A stretch of 37,920 nucleotides of DNA. Source: Cyanobacteriota bacterium erpe_2018_sw_21hr_WHONDRS-SW48-000092_B_bin.40 (GTDB lineage: Bacteria; Cyanobacteriota; Vampirovibrionia; Obscuribacterales; Obscuribacteraceae). Shown piece after piece: positions 32,159 through 37,920 of this stretch; the stretch's first letter is position 1; the number at the start of each line of letters is the position of its first letter. The position numbers and the translations under genes were made by a program. The stretch lies in the NCBI GenBank assembly GCA_030917395.1, contig JAUPUU010000455.1:1-37920 (forward strand). Reading direction: 5' to 3'. The notes under the pieces were generated by a model. It was not told the origin of the DNA, made no database searches, and saw only the letters and a program-made list of their open reading frames with translations.

Positions 32159-32755
32159 CTATCTTGAATAGTATTCAATTACCAAGTTCTCTTTGAAGGT
32201 TTGGTCTAGTGATTCGCGATCTGGAACCAAGACGTATTCAACTTTCATTTGCTCAGCATCTGTCTTGAGCCAGGTCGGAGTTACGCTTGTCAAGCCGATG
32301 TTCATTGGTTTGACAGAAGCTGCACTCTTAGGATCGATAGTGACCACATCGCCTGGACGTAGTCTGGCTGAAGCGATGTTCAAGCGCTTGCCGTTGACTT
32401 GCACGTGGCCGTGGGTTACCACTTGTCTAGCTTGTCTTCTAGTGCCAACTAGGCCGGAACGGTAGAGGATATTGTCAAGGCGAGATTCGAGAATCTGCAG
32501 CATGACAGTACCGGTAACGTCTTTAGCGCGGGTGGCTTCTTCGTAAACAGAATAGAATTGAGCTTCGCTGACATCGTATGTCCAGCGAATCTGCTGTTTA
32601 GCTTTTAGTTGCAAAGAGTATTCTGAAGTCTTCTTTCTGTCCTGGCCGTGTTGGCCTGGGCCATAGGGTTTGCGAATGAAAGCGCATTTTGGCTTCCCGC
32701 AAAGACTAGCTCCTACTGACCTGCAGCGCTTACATGTTGATTTCGTGTACCGCAC
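32159..32755 (-). CDS. rpsD: 30S ribosomal protein S4
   Basis: 198 residues, GTG start at 32755 with AAGGAG six bases before. S4 binds 16S rRNA early in 30S assembly. N-terminal domain: CKRCRSVGASLCGKPKCAF carries four Cys (8, 11, 19, 24), so this is a zinc-binding (C+) type; then the characteristic PYGPGQHGQDRKKTSEYSLQ. The S4 RNA-binding domain follows near 88-150: LESRLDNILYRSGLVGTRRQ and ARQVVTHGHVQVNGKRL. The C-terminal LVPDRESLDQTFKENLVIEY is family-like. It stands alone, not in the alpha operon with rpsM, rpsK and rpoA. The 152-base leader could carry S4 autoregulation, but I see no clear pseudoknot. Confidence 0.97.
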   Translation of the reverse strand: MRYTKSTCKRCRSVGASLCGKPKCAFIRKPYGPGQHGQDRKKTSEYSLQLKAKQQIRWTYDVSEAQFYSVYEEATRAKDVTGTVMLQILESRLDNILYRSGLVGTRRQARQVVTHGHVQVNGKRLNIASARLRPGDVVTIDPKSAASVKPMNIGLTSVTPTWLKTDAEQMKVEYVLVPDRESLDQTFKENLVIEYYSR

Positions 32756-32907
32756 GATTACTCCTTAAATATGGTGGATATGGTTGATGTATAGAGATTT
32801 AATATAGTTTGATCGCAGTTTCGGTCACCGGATTGGCTTTTTGGAAAATCCCTGGAGAAGGCAGGAAATCGCCAAAACACTTATCTGGTGTGCCTTTTAG
32901 GCGTCTG

Positions 32908-33471
32908 CTAGACTGATGCGCCGCGGCAGTCTTCGCAGTACCCTTTTAAAATAAGCTCTGAGTGCGAAAAATCAAAGCCATTTCGCTCTGCTATTAACGA
33001 ACCTAAATCAGAAAATATCGATTCTGCCTCTAAAGTTTTGCCGCAATTGAAGCAAATTAGGTGATCGTGGGCCCTTTTATTAGTTGAAGTTTCAAAAGCT
33101 TGAGCCTTTGGTTGCTTAACAGAGCTGACAAATCCTTCTGCCCTCAACTTGTCTATTGCCCGATATATGGTCGATAGAGAGGCTTTGACCCCATCCTTCT
33201 TGGCAATCTCGTGCAGCTCGGATGCTGTCAAGTGCGACCCGTCGTCACGTGCTTCTATTAATTTTTTCAACTTTGCGGCAACTCCGCTCGGTGGAAGGTC
33301 ACCTTCTTTACGAAATCTGGCCAGTAGACGATAAACCGATCGTTCACTTACCGACAGACCTTTTTGCTTCGCCAAAGCCAGCAGTTCGGTGGGGGTAATA
33401 TCTTTGCCCCTTGGACTGGTGGTGATTAGCTCGCGCAATCTAACTCGTAGGTTTCTATCGTCTTCGGTCAT
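32908..33471 (-). CDS. Fur-family metalloregulator with duplicated winged helix
   Basis: 187 residues from the ATG at 33469-33471; a TTG at 33486 would add five residues and overlap the upstream stop. The Fur core is residues 68-187: a winged helix ([35 protein letters not shown]), then the dimer/metal domain with [12 protein letters not shown] and GYCEDCR, giving the two CxxC pairs of the structural zinc site. Before it stands a second winged-helix copy, residues 10-60 ([35 protein letters not shown]). Ordinary Fur/Zur/PerR proteins have about 140 residues and one winged helix. The metal sensed cannot be told from sequence. It is 11 bases after the small gene at 33483-33830. Confidence 0.88.
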   Translation of the reverse strand: MTEDDRNLRVRLRELITTSPRGKDITPTELLALAKQKGLSVSERSVYRLLARFRKEGDLPPSGVAAKLKKLIEARDDGSHLTASELHEIAKKDGVKASLSTIYRAIDKLRAEGFVSSVKQPKAQAFETSTNKRAHDHLICFNCGKTLEAESIFSDLGSLIAERNGFDFSHSELILKGYCEDCRGASV

Positions 33472-33482
33472 TAGGTCTTGAA

Positions 33483-33830
33483 TCAACTTCTCTTACCGCA
33501 CTGACATCTGTTGCTCAGGCAATCTATATGGTCTTGCAGGCTCTGATGACCACCGATTAGAAATGCCGAGCGCAGCAGTTTGTCTTTGCTGTGCATAGTG
33601 ACGACGCCGTTATCCCAGCGCACAATCATGTCGTTGTCGCGATCATGAAAAGCAATTGTCCCGCCGACATTGGCCGCCACGCAGGCACTGGAAAACTTTG
33701 ACCAAACCCGGCGCCCTCTGAGGTTTTGCAGACCAGCGGGGGATAGCGAATCGACGCTAGTTTTCTTCTCTGTTGAAGAGATTGGAAACTTTGTATGTAA
33801 CCACTCGTGGTGGCTGATTGTTGCGCTCAT
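33483..33830 (-). CDS. Small protein with Cys-rich tail, first gene of the Fur operon
   Basis: 115 residues, ATG at 33830, weak ribosome site (AAGG). No signal peptide. The middle ([20 protein letters not shown] then [13 protein letters not shown]) looks like a small beta-barrel of SH3/KOW type. The end, [15 protein letters not shown], carries C-x4-C-x-C, suggesting a metal site. I know no family. It lies just upstream of, and nearly overlaps, the Fur-like gene, so it is probably co-transcribed and may belong to the same metal response. Confidence 0.55.
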   Translation of the reverse strand: MSATISHHEWLHTKFPISSTEKKTSVDSLSPAGLQNLRGRRVWSKFSSACVAANVGGTIAFHDRDNDMIVRWDNGVVTMHSKDKLLRSAFLIGGHQSLQDHIDCLSNRCQCGKRS

Positions 33831-34070
33831 TTTCGGTTGACCTTAATAGAAGACACTGGCCGGGAATAAAAAAACCAAGAAAGACATTTCCATGTATTTT
33901 ATGCGAACTGTTCTCAATTGGTTTTGGGAATTGAGATTCACCTCTGTCATCGATTTCAAGATTCAAGATTGCTCCTTTTTGCCTGTTTATAGTTGTGCAA
34001 AATTCCTGAAACTACCACGGGCTACTAGAATTGGCGATTCTCTTAGCTGTCCAAAGCACTTGTCGCTTAC

Positions 34071-34085
34071 TAAGAATTATTCTCA
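34071..34085. promoter_or_regulatory. Fur-family 7-1-7 box
   Basis: TAAGAAT-T-ATTCTCA is a 7-1-7 inverted repeat of the form bound by Fur-family proteins (known examples: TGATAATNATTATCA for Fur, TTATAATNATTATAA for PerR). It overlaps a second palindrome, CTCAATTGAG (34082-34091). It lies 241 bases upstream of the Fur operon start and 576 bases from the CooC-like gene. Confidence 0.55.
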
Positions 34086-34299
34086 ATTGAGGCCCGATTA
34101 TCATAACTTAGATGCGAATAGTTTCAATTCTTGACAGAGTGTATTTAACCTTTTTCTCCCGTCATTACTTGCTCACGCTAACTTGCAGGTAAATTATGTT
34201 GATGATTTCCATTCGCAATAATATGACAAAAATGGCAAAACCTAATTGTCCGTGAGGCTTCTGTTGTCATGTTGCGCTATGTGCGCGAGCCTTTACTTG

Positions 34300-34328
34300 A
34301 GCTTATTGCGACTATGTTGCAATAAGCT
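34300..34328. terminator. 10-bp perfect hairpin, role unclear
   Basis: AGCTTATTGC / GCAATAAGCT with a 9-base loop. There is no T-run and no gene ending nearby, so it may be part of a leader or small RNA rather than a terminator. Confidence 0.4.
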
Positions 34329-34622
34329 AATTGACAGGAAATGCAATAACTCTGAGAAATGCCCATTTGGCGGCTTTTCGCTAGTCTGCAACTGTGCCTC
34401 TATTGCTTGTGTGGTTTTGTCTTGAATAGCTAGGCTGAGGTTCTACTTTTCTCTCGCGCAAACTTTCAGGAATCCCCACAAAACAACAAGACAAGTCGTC
34501 CACTGCAAGATCTTACTTCATTGGACTAAGCCGACTTAAGACAAAAGAAAGTGAAAATCGTTTTCGCGACGATTCGCTGTTCCTTGCCTCAGGTTGGTCG
34601 TTGCTTTCTTGGGAGCTGAATT

Positions 34623-34653
34623 GTTTGCGCAACTGCGCGAACCTAATAAGGAG
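34623..34653 (+). promoter_or_regulatory. Leader hairpin and ribosome site of the CooC-like gene
   Basis: GTTTGCGC-aact-GCGCGAAC (one G-T pair) forms an 8-bp stem ending six bases before AAGGAG (34648-34653), which is seven bases from the ATG at 34661. This fixes the start; the frame opening at 34601 lacks such a site. Confidence 0.6.
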
Positions 34654-34660
34654 AACAATA

Positions 34661-35791
34661 ATGAGAATCGCATTTCTTGGCAAAGGCGGCTCAGGTAAGA
34701 CCACTACCGCCGCTAGCTTCATTCGTCATGCCTCAGGCAAAAGCCCATTTGTTTTGGCTTTTGACGCTGATGTTAATGCTCACCTGGGTGCCGCTCTATC
34801 TATTGAGTCTGAGCCGCCGCATCTCGGAGAACTCTTCACGCCTATCACTGAATATCTCAAGGGCAAGCGCACTGATCTGGGTGAGAAACCAATGATCATG
34901 ACCACTCCGCCATCGCTCTTGTCTAACTTCATTCGCTGTCAGTTTGATGATCCTCTTATTGCCAAATACGGACGTCGGCAAGGTGCCATTGCCTTGCTCA
35001 CCGTCGGAAAGTATGAACAAGCTGATGTGGGCTCGGCCTGCTATCACTCAAAGCTTTCTGGCGCTATCAGCATCCTGCATCACTTGCTTGATGGCCCCAA
35101 CGATATTGTCGTTGCAGACAATACTGCCGGCACTGATGCTGTAGCTACGTCACTCTGGTTTGCTTACGACATGCATATCTTTGTGGTTGAGCCAACTCAG
35201 AAGTCAGTGCAGGTCTATAAGGACTTCATCAAGCTCTTGCCTGCTCTGGCTGCCAAGACTTACGTTCTCGGCAATAAAGTAGAGGGAGCTGAAGACGAGC
35301 AATTCATTGCTGCTCATGTTGCGGCAGACAAGTTGCTGGGTTTCGTTCCGCTCTCGAAGCATTTGAAGCGTTTCGAACAAGGTCACCCCGAGGCACTAGA
35401 GCTTTTTCAGCAAGAGCAGGCTAAGGTGTTCGATAAGGTGCTTGCTACATTGCTCGCTCAGACCCGTGACTGGAATCTCTATCTGCAGCGTTTGCGCGAT
35501 ACCCACCTTCGTCTTTGCCACGAGTGGTACAACGACTTCCACGGTCTCAAGCTCGACGAGGGACTTGACTCGAAATTTTCTTACCAGGCAGTTCTGCAGC
35601 CGCCGGTTCCACCAGCAACTGCTGAGGTCGCGACGGCTGCTGTCTCAGAAGCTGCTGACTCCGCGGCTGTCTCCCAAGTTGCCTCCGAAGTTGCTGTCTC
35701 AGCAAAAGCTGGACCAGAAGCTTCGGACCCTGTCCAGCTGCCGGTCTCGGCACCGCCGGTTCTCTCTGAAAATACCAAGAAGGCTGACTAG
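34661..35791 (+). CDS. CooC-like P-loop ATPase (MinD/ArsA class) with C-terminal extension
   Basis: 376 residues. It opens MRIAFLGKGGSGKTTTAASF, the deviant Walker A (two Lys) of the Mrp/MinD/CooC class; DAD at 35-37 and the VVADNTAGTDAV segment near 150-161 stand where this class has its switch regions. CooC, which inserts nickel into carbon monoxide dehydrogenase, has C-x-C in a 'GxGCxCP' segment at the dimer interface. The corresponding place here is ADVGSACYHSKLSG: Cys127 and His129, so C-x-H. Family length is about 255; here about 120 residues are added, ending in an Ala/Val/Ser/Pro tail. It is first in an operon with a ferredoxin. Codons often end in C or G, suggesting high expression. 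The target metalloprotein is not in the window. Confidence 0.8.
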   Translation: MRIAFLGKGGSGKTTTAASFIRHASGKSPFVLAFDADVNAHLGAALSIESEPPHLGELFTPITEYLKGKRTDLGEKPMIMTTPPSLLSNFIRCQFDDPLIAKYGRRQGAIALLTVGKYEQADVGSACYHSKLSGAISILHHLLDGPNDIVVADNTAGTDAVATSLWFAYDMHIFVVEPTQKSVQVYKDFIKLLPALAAKTYVLGNKVEGAEDEQFIAAHVAADKLLGFVPLSKHLKRFEQGHPEALELFQQEQAKVFDKVLATLLAQTRDWNLYLQRLRDTHLRLCHEWYNDFHGLKLDEGLDSKFSYQAVLQPPVPPATAEVATAAVSEAADSAAVSQVASEVAVSAKAGPEASDPVQLPVSAPPVLSENTKKAD

Positions 35792-35793
35792 CT

Positions 35794-36090
35794 ATGTCTG
35801 ACAAAATCAAAATCTACGTCTGCACTAAGGGAAAGAAATGCCCGAAGAAAGGAAGCGATGACGTCTGCACCGCTCTCGAAACGGCGGTCTCTCAACTTGG
35901 TTGCGGCGACACTGTCTCTGTGAAGGGCAGTAAGTGTATGGACCTTTGCAAAAAGGGTCCCGTCGTCGTCACCATGCCCGACAAAATCTCTTACGGACGC
36001 GTTGAAGCGTCCGACGCCAAAGAGATTGTTGCGAATCTCGTTGCTGGCGGCAAGCCCATCGAGCGTTTGCGCATCAAGAAGAAAGACTAA
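35794..36090 (+). CDS. Thioredoxin-like [2Fe-2S] ferredoxin
   Basis: 98 residues; ATG two bases after the preceding stop, so tightly coupled. The fold is that of the NuoE-C-terminal/Aquifex-type thioredoxin-like ferredoxin: IYVCTKGKKCPKKGSDDV (Cys10, Cys16), SVKGSKCMDLCKKGPVVVTM (Cys48, Cys52) and MPDKISYGRVEASDAKEIVA, ending GGKPIERLRIKKK. Four Cys suffice for one [2Fe-2S] cluster; Cys25 and Cys37 are extra. It probably passes electrons to, or carries a cluster for, the CooC-like ATPase's client (inference). Confidence 0.88.
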   Translation: MSDKIKIYVCTKGKKCPKKGSDDVCTALETAVSQLGCGDTVSVKGSKCMDLCKKGPVVVTMPDKISYGRVEASDAKEIVANLVAGGKPIERLRIKKKD

Positions 36091-36123
36091 CCTCACCTAA
36101 CCTGACCAGGAAGGACCAAACAT

Positions 36124-36312
36124 ATGTGCCAATCAAAGAACAACGCTGGCGGTCAAGCTGGCCCCTCGCCCTGCTCTGCCTGCGCTAAGTGCAAGGCCAA
36201 AGGTGTCGGCAACTGCGCCGCCAAGAAGCTCGCCCGCAACCTCGCTCGCGAGAAGATCTCCGCCCCTGCTGCCGACAAGGCCTCGGCCCCTGTCCCTGCA
36301 ACTGACGAGTAA
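36124..36312 (+). CDS. Tiny Cys-rich protein, CxxCxxCx7C
   Basis: 62 residues, ATG at 36124 preceded by GGAAGGA. Residues 15-31 read SPCSACAKCKAKGVGNC: Cys17, 20, 23 and 31, plus Cys2. CxxCxxC is a common half of a 4Fe-4S or zinc site, with the fourth ligand further off than in classical ferredoxins. A basic helix (AKKLARNLAREK) and an Ala/Pro-rich tail follow. No signal peptide. It is too small for a family assignment, but its good ribosome site, codon pattern and place in the operon support it as a real gene. It may be a metal or cluster carrier. A terminator follows. Confidence 0.65.
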   Translation: MCQSKNNAGGQAGPSPCSACAKCKAKGVGNCAAKKLARNLAREKISAPAADKASAPVPATDE

Positions 36313-36373
36313 GGCCAAAAGCCTAACTTCTCAGTTCTAAGGCTCTGGCCTAAGTTCACCAACTTCAACCTTC

Positions 36374-36407
36374 GAGAGGCTCCATGAAACTGGGGCCTCT
36401 CTTCTTT
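36374..36407 (+). terminator. Intrinsic terminator inside the CooC-like operon
   Basis: GAGAGGCTCC / GGGGCCTCTC is a 10-bp stem with one T-G pair and an 8-base loop, followed by TTCTTT. It separates the first three genes from the membrane-protein gene 27 bases later, so downstream expression is reduced or separate. Confidence 0.75.
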
Positions 36408-36433
36408 CGGCCAACACAAGAAAGAGAAATCAT

Positions 36434-36874
36434 ATGTTCGACAAACTGAATAAAATAAAGACGCCTCACGGCAATCACTTCAACCACCTGCGCAACATGT
36501 TCGGCTACTTTCTAGCCGGCGCGCTGCTCACTGTTTTCATCGGGCTGGGCGCAGACGTTGTCGGCTCAGTTCTGTCGGCGGCACTCGGCGCGGCTCTGGC
36601 TGCTGCTGTGGCTCTTCTTGGGGGCATCTTTGTCACCATGATTTTCCGTACCGCTTTTCGACTGGTGCAGACCGGCCGCATTCTTCAATACGCAGGCTTC
36701 TGGCTCTCCAGCTGGCTTGGACTTGAAGCCGCTATCGCTGCCACCGGCAGTCTGATCCTGAGCAACAGCTTTGTTGCCAGCCTGGCTTTCTTCGGCATCA
36801 GTTTTGGCGCGGCCACGCTGTTCGGCCAGGTGCCCTGGCGCGGCCGTTCTTGGATGCCCATTCGTCGCCCCTAA
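36434..36874 (+). CDS. Small integral membrane protein, unknown function
   Basis: 146 residues; ATG at 36434 with a purine-rich AAGAAAGAGAAA tract as ribosome site. After a basic, His-rich start (LNKIKTPHGNHFNHLRNM) come about four hydrophobic segments: 24-44 (YFLAGALLTVFIGLGADVVG), 45-68 (LSAALGAALAAAVALLGGIF), 84-107 (GFWLSSWLGLEAAIAATGSL) and 110-130 (SFVASLAFFGISFGAATLF). The tail is basic (WRGRSWMPIRRP). No transporter motif is visible. It lies between the terminator and the helical-repeat gene, and is probably translated with the latter. Confidence 0.65.
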   Translation: MFDKLNKIKTPHGNHFNHLRNMFGYFLAGALLTVFIGLGADVVGSVLSAALGAALAAAVALLGGIFVTMIFRTAFRLVQTGRILQYAGFWLSSWLGLEAAIAATGSLILSNSFVASLAFFGISFGAATLFGQVPWRGRSWMPIRRP

Positions 36875-36912
36875 ATTTGCTTTAGGCGAAATCTCGCAAA
36901 GGAGATACTTTT

Positions 36913-37440
36913 ATGAATCGTTTAATCGATGCAGCCCTGAGTGTGCGTGCCGCTGTCCAGGGTGCTTTTGGTCAGAAGAACAAGGCTCAGAAGACTCTGC
37001 GTCGTCTGCTTGAGCACCGCCAGAATTATTTGCCCTTAGACCATGTGTCGAGAGCGCATGCACAGTACGCCCTGGCTTTGAGCTTCTATGAAGGCAATGC
37101 CGTTGACTGCATGCAGGCGGAGGCCTTGCTGCACGAATGCCAGTTGCGCTTCGTCAAGAAGTTTGGCCCTTTTAGCGTGCGTGTAGCAAAGGCTCTCCAC
37201 CTTCGCGGACTGGTGCATAGTCGCCTTGGCGACAATCAGCGCTCCCACACCTTCCATCAGGCTGCTGAGACGGTTTATGCCAAAGTGCGGCCGCTTTCAT
37301 ATGACCGTATTGCTAATCTTCATCAGCTTGGCTTTAAGCAAGATTGGCTTGGCATGTCGCGCGAAGCTGAAGCGACGCGGGAGCTCGCCGGTCAGCTTAA
37401 TCGTCTGGCGGTGATGCAGAGCGTGCGACAGCGCTACTGA
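36913..37440 (+). CDS. Helical-repeat (TPR-like) protein
   Basis: 175 residues; the ATG at 36913 follows AAAGGAG. No signal peptide. The protein is all-helical with TPR-like spacing: KNKAQKTLRRLLEHRQNYLP, SRAHAQYALALSFYEGNAVD, CMQAEALLHECQLRFVKKFG, VRVAKALHLRGLVHSRLGDN, RSHTFHQAAETVYAKVRPLS and DRIANLHQLGFKQDWLGMSR. It has no catalytic motif. It starts 38 bases after the membrane-protein gene, and a perfect hairpin closes the unit. An adaptor role for the membrane protein is likely but unproven. Confidence 0.7.
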   Translation: MNRLIDAALSVRAAVQGAFGQKNKAQKTLRRLLEHRQNYLPLDHVSRAHAQYALALSFYEGNAVDCMQAEALLHECQLRFVKKFGPFSVRVAKALHLRGLVHSRLGDNQRSHTFHQAAETVYAKVRPLSYDRIANLHQLGFKQDWLGMSREAEATRELAGQLNRLAVMQSVRQRY

Positions 37441-37480
37441 ATCTAAGCTTCTGCTCGCTCTAGATGCGCTGACTTTTGAC

Positions 37481-37517
37481 TAAACAGGAGAGTGAGAATC
37501 TCTTACTCTCCTGTTTA
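37481..37517 (+). terminator. 13-bp hairpin ending the CooC-like locus
   Basis: TAAACAGGAGAGT / ACTCTCCTGTTTA with an 11-base loop, 40 bases after the stop of the TPR-like gene. The stem is perfect and ends in TTTA. Confidence 0.8.
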
Positions 37518-37824
37518 TGTCTTCTGTTTATTTCTCCTGCTTACGGCTTCTATTTATTTCTTCTGGGTGTGTCTTCTATCAAAGCGCTCAAATTGAGAAT
37601 TGATGCTGGGTTCTACTGCTGTTGGTACCCTATCTTTAGTATGCTCAAAAAATGGCCCGTTAATACTGTATGCAGTAGTTGTTTTTGATTGTCTTTTTTG
37701 AAAAAGAGGATGTCAAAAGATTAGTTGAAATAAGTGATGAACCTGACTGTGGGCTGTACCTGATATCGTTTTAGGTACTTAATCACAAACATCCACCAGG
37801 CGCCAACCGCGCAGGAGGTTCATC
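37518..37824. other. Intergenic region before the last gene
   Basis: No gene is supported here; the short open frame at 37476-37688 starts inside the terminator and has no ribosome site. A small inverted repeat TACTG-tatg-CAGTA is at 37664-37677. I see no convincing promoter, but the region must drive the gene at 37825. Confidence 0.5.
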
Positions 37825-37920
37825 ATGCCTAGATCTTCGATCAAGAAGCCCAAATCCGTCAAGCTTAGTAAGCTTAGAAAAGATCATTTAACCGAGGTTC
37901 TAGATTTCGATTTACAGCAC
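37825..37920 (+). CDS. 5' end of an unidentified gene, cut by the window edge
   Basis: An ATG at 37825 follows a strong CAGGAGG six bases upstream. The visible 32 codons read MPRSSIKKPKSVKLSKLRKD then HLTEVLDFDLQH and stay open to the edge. The start is very basic, with Lys-Leu-Ser repeats, then turns acidic; there is no signal peptide. Too little is visible to name a family. Confidence 0.6.
   Translation, partial: MPRSSIKKPKSVKLSKLRKDHLTEVLDFDLQH

Larger units (their letters stand above)
33831..34660. other. Long intergenic region between the Fur operon and the CooC-like operon
   Basis: No convincing gene is visible in these 830 bases; the open frames are short and lack ribosome sites. The region is AT-rich and full of inverted repeats. 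TCTCAATT at 33912 and AATTGAGA at 33929 face each other across nine bases. A 7-1-7 box lies at 34071 and a 10-bp hairpin at 34300. GAAAATCGTTTTC (34553-34565) is nearly palindromic, and an 8-bp hairpin lies next to the ribosome site at 34623. TTGACA occurs at 34131 and 34331, but I cannot pair either with a good -10 box. It serves two divergent operons and could also hide a small RNA. Confidence 0.6.

Noticed and set aside
33757..33966. 69-codon minus-strand frame upstream of the small gene at 33483-33830
   Set aside because: No ribosome site or recognisable protein features; it overlaps the start of a better-supported gene.
34131..34136. TTGACA as a -35 box for the CooC-like operon (also at 34331)
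   Set aside because: Neither has a convincing -10 box at 16-18 bases, and both are more than 300 bases from the start codon.
37476..37688. 70-codon plus-strand hydrophobic frame
   Set aside because: It begins within the terminator hairpin and has no ribosome site; the hydrophobicity reflects T-rich DNA.
1..37920. CRISPR arrays, tRNA or rRNA genes
   Set aside because: No regularly spaced repeat array and no rRNA-like block was seen. I did not fold every segment for tRNA, so a missed tRNA is possible but none was evident.

Overview
The window reads as chromosomal DNA of a free-living, diderm-type bacterium. It is rich in secreted and cell-surface proteins with TPR repeats, Ala/Pro/Glu-rich linkers and Asn/Gln-rich tails. 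My best guess is a non-photosynthetic member of Cyanobacteriota (Vampirovibrionia/Obscuribacterales type). This rests only on the overall style of the proteome (large secreted TPR proteins, tandem MshEN-like modules, secreted retropepsin-like and metzincin proteases) and needs a database search. TGA is a normal stop in several genes here. I saw no rRNA, tRNA or CRISPR array.

Layout. 1-1060 is decayed DNA: the 5' part of an IS3-family transposase gene leaving the left edge, the end of that element near 306, a DUF4379-like zinc-ribbon pseudogene with an internal TAA, and a 3' fragment of a glutathione peroxidase gene. 1080-4050 (minus strand) holds the ribosome-rescue factor ArfB, a His-rich metal-binding protein, two paralogous secreted Asn/Trp/His-rich proteins and a secreted protein of unknown function. 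4180-6933 (plus) holds a secreted SNase-like protein lacking the usual catalytic Arg, a secreted TIM-barrel glycosidase-like protein and a disordered protein. A broken ferredoxin/metallo-beta-lactamase gene, a polytopic membrane protein, a DUF4272 protein and a secreted TPR/double aspartyl-protease protein follow. 11648-18595 is a long minus-strand run: hipBA, a zinc-ribbon membrane protein coupled to a phosphodiester-glycosidase-like protein, a methyltransferase, a universal stress protein and a SulP transporter interrupted by one in-frame TGA.

18778-23050 holds a secreted protein related to the one at 3283-4050, a secreted TonB-C/TPR protein and a soluble NarL-type two-component pair. Divergent from that pair is an operon of a 1208-residue protein with four MshEN-like modules plus TPRs, a secreted metzincin-like protease and a small unknown protein. 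Then come a secreted PHB-depolymerase-like esterase, two envelope proteins, an isolated rpsD and a Fur-family regulator whose winged helix is duplicated.

34661-37440 is the most promising candidate for an undescribed system. It encodes a CooC-like deviant Walker-A ATPase with C-Y-H where CooC has C-x-C, a thioredoxin-like [2Fe-2S] ferredoxin, a tiny CxxCxxC protein, then (after an internal terminator) a small membrane protein and a helical-repeat protein. No carbon monoxide dehydrogenase, hydrogenase or urease is present. A Fur-type 7-1-7 inverted repeat lies in the 0.8-kb region between this operon and the duplicated-helix Fur gene. A metal- or Fe-S-handling role under Fur-type control is an inference. 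A new gene starts at 37825 and runs off the right edge.
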